DNA of 64,000 nt from Alkalihalobacillus sp. YIM B00296 (GTDB lineage Bacteria > Bacillota > Bacilli > Bacillales > Fictibacillaceae). Shown here piece by piece: positions 44,018 through 51,880 of this stretch (position 1 is the stretch's first letter; each line of letters begins with the position of its first letter). The notes below the pieces were generated by a model. That model searched no databases. It saw only the letters and a program-made list of their open reading frames with translations, and was not told where the DNA came from. The position numbers and the translations under genes are program-made. The DNA lies in NCBI RefSeq assembly GCF_020179385.1, contig NZ_JAIBLJ010000005.1, forward strand, positions 186,001 to 250,000, in the 5' to 3' direction.

Positions 44018-44755
44018 CTATTCCCCTTCCCAGACGAAGCCTTCTTCCGCCAGGACGACATCCCCCCGGTATTGTTCCTTAACCTCAGGTACGAGCTTTT
44101 CGAGTTCACCGAAATGAGGGAGATGGGTCAAAATCAGTTTACCGACATTCGATTCCCTTGCTACGATCCCTGCTTCTTCACTCGTCATATGACCGACACT
44201 CGCCCCATCCATCCCCTTGTAGAGATTGGATTCGCACAATAATAGATCTGCGTTATGGAAGAAAGGAAAAAATTCCTCCTGGAAACTCGAATCCGCCGTA
44301 TAACCAACCGTGTGAGTTCCACTTTCAATCCGCATGGCATAACACGGGACCGCATGTTTCGTCTGTAAAAAGGAAATTCTAAACGGACCTGCTGATAGCG
44401 GCATTGCCGGGTTGTATTCTTCTGCAGAGGTAAACGCTTTATAACCCAACCTTTTAAATTCCGTCTCGTTGAAACGATGTCCGTAGATCGGCAGTTGTGG
44501 CAATATCGTATCAGTATGTGATTTTACCAATCTTGCGAACTGTAGCGGACCGATATCTGCAATATGATCAGCATGGTAATGGGAGAGGATGACTGCATCA
44601 AGGTCCTCTACAGATATGTAGGACTGAACTTTTGAAAGGACACCACTTCCACAATCAACCAACAAGTTGAAACCATCCTCCTGTAACAAATAACCTGAGG
44701 TCGCTTCGCCAACTTTCGGAAACCCACCCCAACAGCCGATTATGGTTACTTTCAC
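44018..44755 (-). CDS. yhfI: MBL-fold metallohydrolase YhfI
   Basis: Metallo-beta-lactamase-fold hydrolase (RNase Z-like group), 245 aa. Metal motif SHYHADHIADI (about residues 60-68), ligands VDCGSGVLSK and the C-terminal LTHLPHFGE. The GTG at 44755 is chosen, 7 nt after GGAG, rather than the GTG at 44764 that abuts it. Neighbour order yhfI-lplJ with yhfK divergent matches B. subtilis. Substrate unknown. Confidence 0.9.
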   Translation of the reverse strand: MKVTIIGCWGGFPKVGEATSGYLLQEDGFNLLVDCGSGVLSKVQSYISVEDLDAVILSHYHADHIADIGPLQFARLVKSHTDTILPQLPIYGHRFNETEFKRLGYKAFTSAEEYNPAMPLSAGPFRISFLQTKHAVPCYAMRIESGTHTVGYTADSSFQEEFFPFFHNADLLLCESNLYKGMDGASVGHMTSEEAGIVARESNVGKLILTHLPHFGELEKLVPEVKEQYRGDVVLAEEGFVWEGE

Positions 44756-44906
44756 AAATCTCACTCCATTCGTTTTCCTACCCTATGTTTTATATATCAC
44801 AATACACCTCTTCTAGTATACCGCTAACCCTCCAACTCAACCGTTTATATTCCTTGGTTTTGTGGTAAATAATAATTATGTTTTCATTGAAAGGAGTTTT
44901 GAGAGG

Positions 44907-45551
44907 ATGAAAGTGCTTGTAGTAGGTGCAAACGGTGGTACAGGCCGTCATATACTTGAAATGCTAGGAAAAAGCAATGACCACCAAGCCGTTGCGATGA
45001 TTCGCGACATTACACAGTCTGCCGAGCTTGAGAAACTTGGCATCAGTGAAACCGTATTAGCGGACTTGGAGAATGAAGTCGATCATGCAGTAGAAGGCTG
45101 CGACGCAATTCTCTTTGCTGCTGGTTCTGGATCAAAGACTGGACCAGAGAAAACGGTGAGTGTGGACCAAGAAGGTGCGATCAAGCTGGTGAAGGCAGCC
45201 GAAAAACATGGAGTTGATCGCTTCGTCATGTTGAGCACGGTCGGAGCTGATGATCCTGATTATGGCCCCGACAGTATGAAGCATTATTTTAAAGCAAAGA
45301 AAAAAGCGGATGACGCGCTGAGGGAAAGCTCACTTACCTATACGATCGTCAAACCCGGAAGACTCTCTTATGACACTGGTACTGGTAAAATCAGAGCAGC
45401 AGTAAAGCTTGATGACTACTCAGGGAAAATTCCACGTGAGGATGTAGCGAAAGTGATGATCGAATCGTTGACCCTGGAAAACACATATGGCAAAGCATTT
45501 GAATTTCTTTCCGGGGACACCGATATCACAGAAGCATTGAAATCATTATAA
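44907..45551 (+). CDS. yhfK: NAD(P)-binding SDR-like protein YhfK
   Basis: Atypical short-chain dehydrogenase, 214 aa, the length of B. subtilis YhfK. Nucleotide motif VVGANGGTGRHILEML (residues 4-19), then AAGSGSKTGPEKTVSVDQEGAI and SSLTYTIVKPGRLSYD, typical of the NmrA/YwnB-like SDR_a5 group. GGAGTTTTGAGAGG precedes ATG. Divergent from yhfI. Reaction unknown. Confidence 0.92.
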   Translation: MKVLVVGANGGTGRHILEMLGKSNDHQAVAMIRDITQSAELEKLGISETVLADLENEVDHAVEGCDAILFAAGSGSKTGPEKTVSVDQEGAIKLVKAAEKHGVDRFVMLSTVGADDPDYGPDSMKHYFKAKKKADDALRESSLTYTIVKPGRLSYDTGTGKIRAAVKLDDYSGKIPREDVAKVMIESLTLENTYGKAFEFLSGDTDITEALKSL

Positions 45552-45560
45552 TGAGGAAAA

Positions 45561-45601
45561 AACGGGACTGTCCCATCTTGGGACCGGTCCCGTTCCTTTT
45601 T
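45561..45601. terminator. Bidirectional terminator yhfK/gntK
   Basis: AACGGGAC (45561-45568) pairs with GTCCCGTT (45587-45594), with TCCCA/TGGGA nested inside; T runs on both sides between convergent genes. Confidence 0.88.
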
Positions 45602-45665
45602 GTAAAGATAATTTAGGAATTTGTCGTAATTTTTCGGAATTTTGTCCTGATTCATCAGGTGAATT

Positions 45666-47213
45666 CTATTCCGGCTTTACGTGTTTGTTTTGGAAGGCTG
45701 CGATTGCTTCGTATTCGTCAGTCAGTTTTCGCGATATCCTGATGAAGATGGGCATCAGTTCATTATAGATTTCTGCATCGGTTGGGTCAGGGGTATGTTG
45801 ATGCACCGATCCGACCATCGTCTTTACATGCTCGAGTGATTCAATCTTGCCTTGTGCATACATTCCGAGAATGACCGCACCAAGACAGGAGCTTTCATGA
45901 CTTTCAGGGACGAATACTTCCTGATCGAAAATATCCGCAAGCATCTGCCTCCATAGTGGAGAACGGGCGAATCCTCCTGTCGCCTGGATCCTGTTTGGCA
46001 TGCCAATCAATTCTTTGAGAGCAAGCATGACCGAATGCAGATTGAAGACGATCCCTTCTAAAACAGCTCGTATCATATGTTGCTTACCGTGATGCAACGC
46101 TAATCCGAAAAATGAACCTCTGGCGTCCGCATTCCATAACGGTGCCCTTTCTCCGCTTAAATATGGATGGAACAATAATCCGTCTGCTCCCGGCTTCACA
46201 TTGGCAGCAATTCCAGTAAGGACTTCGTAAGGATCAATCCCCAGCCGTCTTGCAGATTCGGTTTCTGCACCACATATTTCATCCTTCAACCAACGGAAGA
46301 TCATCCCGCCATTGTTGACTGGACCTCCGATGATCCAGAGGTCTTCTGTCAATGCATAGCAAAATGTACGTCCTTTAGGATCCGTAACAGGTTTACGGGC
46401 TGCCGTCCTGATCGCTCCACTCGTTCCGATCGTCACAGCTACAGCTCCTGGTTCAATCGCATTGACGCCTAGATTGGACAGCACACCGTCACTTGCCCCG
46501 ATGACAAATGGGGTCGATTGCTCGATTCCTAGAATATTTGCATACTTCTCAACCAAGCCAACGATGGATTTTGTCGTCGGTACCAGTTCTGATAATTGTT
46601 CCTCTGTAATACCAGCAACTTCGAGTGCCTCAGCATCCCATGTCATTTTTTCTAGATTGAAGAGCCCCGAAGCTGAAGCGATGGAATGATCGACAACGAA
46701 CACATTGAATAGTTTTTTAAAAACATATTCCTTGATCGAAATGAATTTAGCGGTACGACCGAATAATTGTGGATACTCTTCCTTCAACCAAATCAGCTTG
46801 ATCAATGGGGACATCGGGTGGATCGGTGTTCCTGTCCTCCTGTAAATCTCATGCCCCGTAGAGCTTGTCTTCAATTTTTCTGCCCATTTCGAACTCCTCG
46901 TATCTGCCCAGGTGATGCATTGCGTCAGCGGCGATCCTTCATGATCGACAGCAATCAAACTATGCATGGCTGAACTGAAAGAAATGAATCCGATCTTTTG
47001 ACCCTCTATTTCACTTTTTTCTATAGCTGTACGGATGCTCATCAACACAGCCTGAAAAATTTCTTCAGGATCCTGTACGGCGGCTGATACTTCAGGTGTA
47101 TGCAAGGGATACTCCACATTATGGAGTCCTAACACTTCACCCTTTGCATCATATACGACCGCTTTTGTACTGGTTGTTCCTATGTCGACTCCTACATACC
47201 ATTCTTGCTGCAT
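45666..47213 (-). CDS. gntK: Gluconokinase (FGGY family)
   Basis: Gluconate + ATP to 6-phosphogluconate, 515 aa. FGGY N-domain YVGVDIGTTSTKAVVYD, TQCITWADTRS, and C-domain GSDGLLFHPYLSGERAPLWNADARG, QATGGFARSPLWRQMLADI. Matches the GntK type of Firmicutes; linkage to a GntP permease and 6-phosphogluconate dehydrogenase fixes the substrate. The start at 47213 follows GAAAGG. Last gene of the operon. Confidence 0.93.
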   Translation of the reverse strand: MQQEWYVGVDIGTTSTKAVVYDAKGEVLGLHNVEYPLHTPEVSAAVQDPEEIFQAVLMSIRTAIEKSEIEGQKIGFISFSSAMHSLIAVDHEGSPLTQCITWADTRSSKWAEKLKTSSTGHEIYRRTGTPIHPMSPLIKLIWLKEEYPQLFGRTAKFISIKEYVFKKLFNVFVVDHSIASASGLFNLEKMTWDAEALEVAGITEEQLSELVPTTKSIVGLVEKYANILGIEQSTPFVIGASDGVLSNLGVNAIEPGAVAVTIGTSGAIRTAARKPVTDPKGRTFCYALTEDLWIIGGPVNNGGMIFRWLKDEICGAETESARRLGIDPYEVLTGIAANVKPGADGLLFHPYLSGERAPLWNADARGSFFGLALHHGKQHMIRAVLEGIVFNLHSVMLALKELIGMPNRIQATGGFARSPLWRQMLADIFDQEVFVPESHESSCLGAVILGMYAQGKIESLEHVKTMVGSVHQHTPDPTDAEIYNELMPIFIRISRKLTDEYEAIAAFQNKHVKPE

Positions 47214-47238
47214 GATTGAAAACGTCCTTTCAGTTCCA

Positions 47239-48579
47239 TTAAATGAAGATTCCGATTGTAAATGCGACTGCAAAACCTACAAGTGCGATGATCGACTCCA
47301 TCACTGTCCATGAGCGTAACGTATCTTTTACATCAAGTCCAAAGAATCTGTTCACCAGCCAGAAGCCACTATCGTTCACATGGGATAAAATCGTAGCACC
47401 CGCGGCAATCGAGATGACCATCAATCCAAGCACCGGTCCCCCTAACCCAAGGGAATCGATAATCGGCGACATGATTCCAGCTGCCGTGATCATGGATACC
47501 GTAGCCGAACCTTGTGCAACACGTACAAATGCGGCAATCAAGAACGCCAATAGTAACGGTGGAAGTGATGAACCTGCCATCATCTCGCCCAGTACGTCCC
47601 CTACACCTGAATCGATGAGGATCTGTTTGAACACGCCACCTGCACCTGTGACAAGTATGATGATTCCCGCTGGTTCAAGAGCTTTCGTAGCAATCTTTTG
47701 GACCTCATCCTTCGAATACCCTTTTCGGGTCCCAAGAATGTAAAAGGCAAGTACCGTTGCAATGATCAATGCAACGAATGGATGGCCCAGGAAAGTCAAG
47801 AATGCTCGTAAATTGTTCCCTTCAGGCAAAAGCACTCCTGAAAACGTATTCAAAAGGATCAATACGAGTGGAATGAGAATCAAGCTCGTCACGGTCCCGA
47901 AACCAGGAAGCTCCCGATCATATTTTCTTTCTTCAAGATCAATGTAATCCGGGACAGTCACATGGATTTTCTTTGCAATATATTTACCAAAGACCGGACC
48001 TGCAAGAATCATAGAAGGAATCCCTGCAAGGATACCGAATAAAATAACCCAGCCGATGTCTGCTCCGATGAGTTCTGCGACCGCGATCGGGCCTGGTGTC
48101 GGCGGCACGAAACTATGTGTGACTGCAAGGCCGGCTAAAAGTGGAATCCCATAAAACAAGAGGGATTTCCCTGTCTTCTTCGCCAATCCGTACACGATCG
48201 GAACTAAAATGATGAACCCGACATCAAAGAACACCGGAATCGCGACAATGAAACCTGTGATACTCAACGCCCATTGTGCCCTGCTTTCTCCGAACTTTTT
48301 GATAAGCGTTTGGGCGAGGCGTTCAGCCCCGCCTGATACTTCAAGCATCTGTCCGAACATTGCCCCAAGACCTACGACGACGGCCACAAAACCTAAAGTG
48401 CCGCCCATCCCTTCCTGAATCGAGCCGATGATGTCACTCAACTTCATGTCAGCGCCGATACCGACTAGAATACTGACGATGAGAAGTGCGACAAATGCTT
48501 GCAATTTCGTCCTCATCACTAAAAAGAGTAAAACGATTATGCCTAATAAGGCGACTAGAATCAATCCTGCTCCAGACAT
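47239..48579 (-). CDS. gntP: Gluconate permease
   Basis: GntP-family proton symporter, 446 aa, 12-14 helices. SFVPPTPGPIAVAELIGADIG and IAAGATILSHVNDSGFWLVNRFFG are family signatures. GGGGGAGAAG precedes the ATG at 48579. Between gnd and gntK. A second GntP-family permease with a different partner set is at 61816. Confidence 0.94.
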   Translation of the reverse strand: MSGAGLILVALLGIIVLLFLVMRTKLQAFVALLIVSILVGIGADMKLSDIIGSIQEGMGGTLGFVAVVVGLGAMFGQMLEVSGGAERLAQTLIKKFGESRAQWALSITGFIVAIPVFFDVGFIILVPIVYGLAKKTGKSLLFYGIPLLAGLAVTHSFVPPTPGPIAVAELIGADIGWVILFGILAGIPSMILAGPVFGKYIAKKIHVTVPDYIDLEERKYDRELPGFGTVTSLILIPLVLILLNTFSGVLLPEGNNLRAFLTFLGHPFVALIIATVLAFYILGTRKGYSKDEVQKIATKALEPAGIIILVTGAGGVFKQILIDSGVGDVLGEMMAGSSLPPLLLAFLIAAFVRVAQGSATVSMITAAGIMSPIIDSLGLGGPVLGLMVISIAAGATILSHVNDSGFWLVNRFFGLDVKDTLRSWTVMESIIALVGFAVAFTIGIFI

Positions 48580-48600
48580 CTCTTCTCCCCCAATCAATTA

Positions 48601-49497
48601 TTATTTCTTCACGACATCATGGCCGCCGAATTCATTCCGTAACGCAGCGACGACTTTGCCCGCGAACGTATCTTCTTCCAACGAGCGATAACGCATCATC
48701 AATGATAGAGCGATGACCGGTGCAGCGGTTTGCAGATCAAGCGCCGTTTCAACCGTCCATTTCCCTTCTCCTGATGAGTGCATCACCCCTCGGATATCTT
48801 CAAGCTTTTGATCTTTAGAAAAAGCATTTTCAGTAAGTTCCATCAACCATGAGCGGATGACCGATCCATTGTTCCAAACTCTCGATACCCCTTCATAATC
48901 ATAATCGAATGGACTTTTTTCGAGGATGTCGAATCCTTCAGCGATGGCTTGCATCATTCCATATTCGATTCCATTGTGGATCATCTTCAAGAAGTGCCCG
49001 CTTCCGGATTTACCAGTGTAAAGGAAGCCATTTTCAACCGTTACTTCTTTAAACACTGATTCCAGGCGTCTGTACGCACTTTCGTTACCGCCAATCATCA
49101 TGCAAGCGCCGTTCCTTGCTCCATCCACACCGCCGCTTGTACCGACGTCGAGGAAATGGATGCCTTTTTCACCTAAGGCTTCAGCTCTTTTAACAGATTC
49201 CTTGTAGTTGGTGTTGCCGCCATCAACGATGATGTCTTCAGGGTCCAGTAAATCACCTAACTCAGCAATGACAGACTCTGTGATTTCTCCTGCTGGTACC
49301 ATGATCCAGACTGTTCTTGGTGCAACCAGACTTTCAACCAATTCTTCAATCGAGGAGTGGCCTTTTCCCCCATCTGCTTCAAATGCCTCGACCGTTGAAG
49401 CATTCACATCGAATACCTGTACCACATGATTGTGGTCGAGTAAATTCAAACCGAGGTTGTACCCCATCTTCCCAAGACCGATCAAACCGATTTGCAT
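48601..49497 (-). CDS. gnd: 6-phosphogluconate dehydrogenase, short (NAD-type) GndA/YqeC family
   Basis: Oxidative decarboxylation of 6-phosphogluconate to ribulose 5-phosphate, 298 aa, the short form that often prefers NAD. Rossmann motif IGLIGLGKMGYNLGLNLLDHN, VDGGNTNYKES, DVGTSGGVDGARNGACMMIGG, catalytic region GHFLKMIHNGIEYGMMQAI (Lys, His, Asn). GGAGGG precedes ATG. First gene of the gnd-gntP-gntK operon. Confidence 0.93.
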   Translation of the reverse strand: MQIGLIGLGKMGYNLGLNLLDHNHVVQVFDVNASTVEAFEADGGKGHSSIEELVESLVAPRTVWIMVPAGEITESVIAELGDLLDPEDIIVDGGNTNYKESVKRAEALGEKGIHFLDVGTSGGVDGARNGACMMIGGNESAYRRLESVFKEVTVENGFLYTGKSGSGHFLKMIHNGIEYGMMQAIAEGFDILEKSPFDYDYEGVSRVWNNGSVIRSWLMELTENAFSKDQKLEDIRGVMHSSGEGKWTVETALDLQTAAPVIALSLMMRYRSLEEDTFAGKVVAALRNEFGGHDVVKK

Positions 49498-49560
49498 AAT
49501 AAACCCTCCAATGATATATAATGAATGACAAATGATGAAAAAATATTTCTTTTGTCATCA

Positions 49561-49598
49561 ATTATACAAAAATATTTTTTCTTTTCAAGCGCTTTCAA
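49561..49598 (-). promoter_or_regulatory. Promoter and cre-like box of the gluconate operon
   Basis: Minus strand TTGAAA (49583-49588), 16-bp spacer, TATAAT (49561-49566). The palindromic TTGAAAGCGCTTGAA (49584-49598) overlaps the -35, so CcpA repression is likely. Flanking AT-rich inverted stretches (AAATTTCTT/AAGAAAAAATATT) may be the RpiR-family operator. Confidence 0.65.
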
Positions 49599-49686
49599 GA
49601 AATTTTTTTTCGTATTAGAATGGTATATAATAGTAATGACCCTTAAATGGTTATAAAATCACTTAATCCTTATTAACAAAAAGCAG

Positions 49687-49713
49687 ACGAATAAGAAACA
49701 AGTAGTTCAAGGC
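49687..49713. repeat. 27-bp repeat shared with 37762-37788
   Basis: Differs from the copy in the paa operon at two positions. Located just upstream of the RpiR-family regulator gene. Confidence 0.7.
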
Positions 49714-49745
49714 TTTGCACATCATTTTCAGAGAGGAGACCGACG

Positions 49746-50603
49746 TTGAGTAAAGACCAACAACAACACTGCATACCTAGAATCCGTTCCTTCTATAACA
49801 GGTTCAGTGAAAAAGAAAAAATGATTGCTGACCATATATTGAATAACCCAGAACACATCATCCATTCGACGATCAGTCAGGTGGCAGATGATCTGCAGGT
49901 TGCTGAGGCGACTGTTTTCCGTTTCTGTAAACGGCTCGGCTTCAAAGGTTACCAAGCGATGAAGATTGCACTGGCCTCGGAGATCGTCAACCCTGTCAAG
50001 GACATCCATGAAACGATCAATGAAACAGATAATGAAAAAGAGGTTGCCCAAAAAGTGTTTCACTCCAACATCCGGACCCTTGAAGAAACCACTCACATTT
50101 TAGAGCAGCAACCTTATCAAAGGGCAGTTGAGCTGATCATCCGTGCTAGAAAAGTGGAATTTTACGGAAATGGCGGCTCCGGTATAGTTGCAGAGGATGC
50201 TCATCATAAGTTTTTACGAAGCGGGATTCAATCTGCCGCCTATTCTGATTCGCATCTTCAGCTGATGGCTGCATCCCAACTGACTGAGCAGGATGTCATC
50301 GTGTTCATTTCGCATTCCGGAACGAACAAAGACTCGTTGGATGTGCTGGATATCGCAAAACAAAATAAGGTGAAAACAATCGGAATCACAACCCTGGCTA
50401 AATCCCCTTTGGGGCAAAAAGTGGACGTTCCTCTGTTCACGACATCTGAAGAGACAGATTATCGTTCAGAAGCTTTAGCCTCGCGGATCGCTCAACTGAG
50501 TATCATTGATGCTTTGTATGTGAATGTCATGATGAAAACGAAGGATAAATCGCAGGAATCCTTGAACAAAATGAGAAAAGCAATATCTGTCAAGCGTATT
50601 TGA
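49746..50603 (+). CDS. RpiR/MurR-family transcriptional regulator
   Basis: Sugar-phosphate-responsive regulator, 285 aa. N-terminal HTH (STISQVADDLQVAEATVFRFCKRLGFKGYQAMK, about residues 38-72) and C-terminal SIS domain (YGNGGSGIVAEDAHHKF, VIFISHSGTNKDSLDVLDIA). It starts at TTG 49746 after GAGAGGAG. Divergent from gnd-gntP-gntK, so it probably senses 6-phosphogluconate and takes the place of the GntR found in the B. subtilis gnt operon. Confidence 0.9.
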   Translation: MSKDQQQHCIPRIRSFYNRFSEKEKMIADHILNNPEHIIHSTISQVADDLQVAEATVFRFCKRLGFKGYQAMKIALASEIVNPVKDIHETINETDNEKEVAQKVFHSNIRTLEETTHILEQQPYQRAVELIIRARKVEFYGNGGSGIVAEDAHHKFLRSGIQSAAYSDSHLQLMAASQLTEQDVIVFISHSGTNKDSLDVLDIAKQNKVKTIGITTLAKSPLGQKVDVPLFTTSEETDYRSEALASRIAQLSIIDALYVNVMMKTKDKSQESLNKMRKAISVKRI

Positions 50604-50618
50604 AAGCTTTACAGCGTA

Positions 50619-50645
50619 AAAAAGCGACCTGAAAAGGTCGCTTTT
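50619..50645. terminator. Bidirectional terminator
   Basis: AAAGCGACCT/AGGTCGCTTT stem with A/T runs on both sides, between the RpiR-family gene and the 65-aa gene. Confidence 0.88.
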
Positions 50646-50647
50646 CG

Positions 50648-50845
50648 CTATTCATTTTTACGATAACGTTTTTGGCTTGAAGAATCGTTTTTTGTTTGAT
50701 GTTTATTTCTCTCTTCCTTAATCTCTAGTTCCTGATCTTCAATCGGTATCGGGTCTACGGTTTCATCCTCATGAAGTGTATGATCCGGTTCTTTCTGGAC
50801 AGGGCGCTTCTGTTTATTTTGAGTTTTATTATTTTTAGAATCCAT
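50648..50845 (-). CDS. Small hydrophilic protein, unknown function
   Basis: A 65-aa protein without hydrophobic segments: basic N-terminus (MDSKNNKTQNKQKRPVQKE), acidic middle (HEDETVDPIPIEDQELEIKEE), basic C-terminus. Probably largely disordered. AAAGGAGG 9 nt before ATG and its own terminator argue for expression. Not recognised. Confidence 0.7.
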   Translation of the reverse strand: MDSKNNKTQNKQKRPVQKEPDHTLHEDETVDPIPIEDQELEIKEERNKHQTKNDSSSQKRYRKNE

Positions 50846-51405
50846 AGGATTACCTCCTTTTACACTACATTTCCGTTCTACCGTTATTTAAAACGTAGTA
50901 CTTTCCCACGTTCGGGCAAAATAAAAATGAAAAGGATTTTAGAGTTTCCAAATCATTGAAGGATCACAATACTTCGGCAATTCAGTTATCGAAATAAATG
51001 GAGATCAAGACTACCGTTTACCTTCACACAACATTTTCCACAAAGTGTACATTAGGTTAGAATAAAAGAATAATAACCTCATGATATACTGAAAACGCTC
51101 ATCTCAAATAAGCTTCCCTTATAAAGTTTTTGTCATACATAGTTAGGGCTGTCCCGTAAGTGTCTGACTCTCTTCGTTTCGAACAACCTTTTGAGAAAAG
51201 GAAAGTTTTGATCCAAAATGTTATGATGATGATGGCTGAAACTATTGTTGAAGGACAGCCCTTGGGTTTTGATTTTCAAGAAGACATTGCCGGTGGCGCT
51301 GTATAGGGTAGGAAAAATCGGCTTTACTCATGTCTAAAATTGCTAAAGTGTTTATTTCCCTGCCGTATTATCAAGTTAAAAAACATAATTTTAGGAGGTT
51401 AGAAT
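50846..51405. other. 560-bp stretch without a gene
   Basis: Holds one copy of the ~125-bp palindromic repeat (51144-51263); the rest is AT-rich with no convincing frame. AGGAGG at 51393-51398 belongs to doxX. Confidence 0.7.
51144..51263. repeat. ~120-bp palindromic repeat, inverted copy of 5427-5554
   Basis: AGGGCTGTCCCGTAAGTGTC at the left and AAGGACAGCCCTT at the right; the interior (CTTCGTTTCGAACAACC, GTTTTGATCCAAAATGTTATG) aligns along its whole length with the reverse complement of 5427-5554. The right inner arm has diverged. Confidence 0.8.
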
Positions 51406-51834
51406 GTGGAAAACAAGTATGAAGCAAGTAATTTGGTTCTAAGGGTGATATTAGGGATAACATTCTTTATCCACGGTCTTGTAAAATTCCAAAATGGGAT
51501 TGGAAATGTCGCAGAAATGTTCGGCAACATGGGGCTTCCCGAATTTATGGCTTATGGTGTTGCTTTATTGGAACTTGTCGGTGGGATCGCTCTGGTTCTT
51601 GGTTTATTCAGTAGAGTCGTATCCGCATTATTTGCCCTATTAATGATCGGTGCGATCGTGAAAGTGAAACTTGCAGCAGGATTTTTAGGAAATGACCAAA
51701 TGGCCGGTTATGAATTGGACCTTGTTCTTCTAGCGATGGCAGTAGCCCTTTCTATCAGTGGTTCCAAGGCTTTTTCACTTGATCGAATCATCTTTAAAGG
51801 TCAAGGATCCAAAAGTTCGACTTTCATGAATTGA
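51406..51834 (+). CDS. DoxX family membrane protein
   Basis: Four-helix membrane protein of 142 aa: LRVILGITFFIHGLVKFQNGIGN, MGLPEFMAYGVALLELVGGIALVLGLFSR, then ELDLVLLAMAVALSISGS. B. subtilis YfiD/CatD belong to this family, linked to redox and thiol-stress functions. GTG start at 51406, 7 nt after AGGAGG; the overlapping ATG at 51404 is out of frame. Single gene with its own terminator. Confidence 0.88.
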   Translation: MENKYEASNLVLRVILGITFFIHGLVKFQNGIGNVAEMFGNMGLPEFMAYGVALLELVGGIALVLGLFSRVVSALFALLMIGAIVKVKLAAGFLGNDQMAGYELDLVLLAMAVALSISGSKAFSLDRIIFKGQGSKSSTFMN

Positions 51835-51852
51835 ATGATAATTTATGGAGAA

Positions 51853-51880
51853 AAGGAACGGGGTACTGCTTCCGTTCCTT
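51853..51880. terminator. Bidirectional terminator doxX/malL
   Basis: AAGGAACGG (51853-51861) pairs with CCGTTCCTT (51872-51880); overlaps the malL stop codon, T-rich on both sides. Confidence 0.8.
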
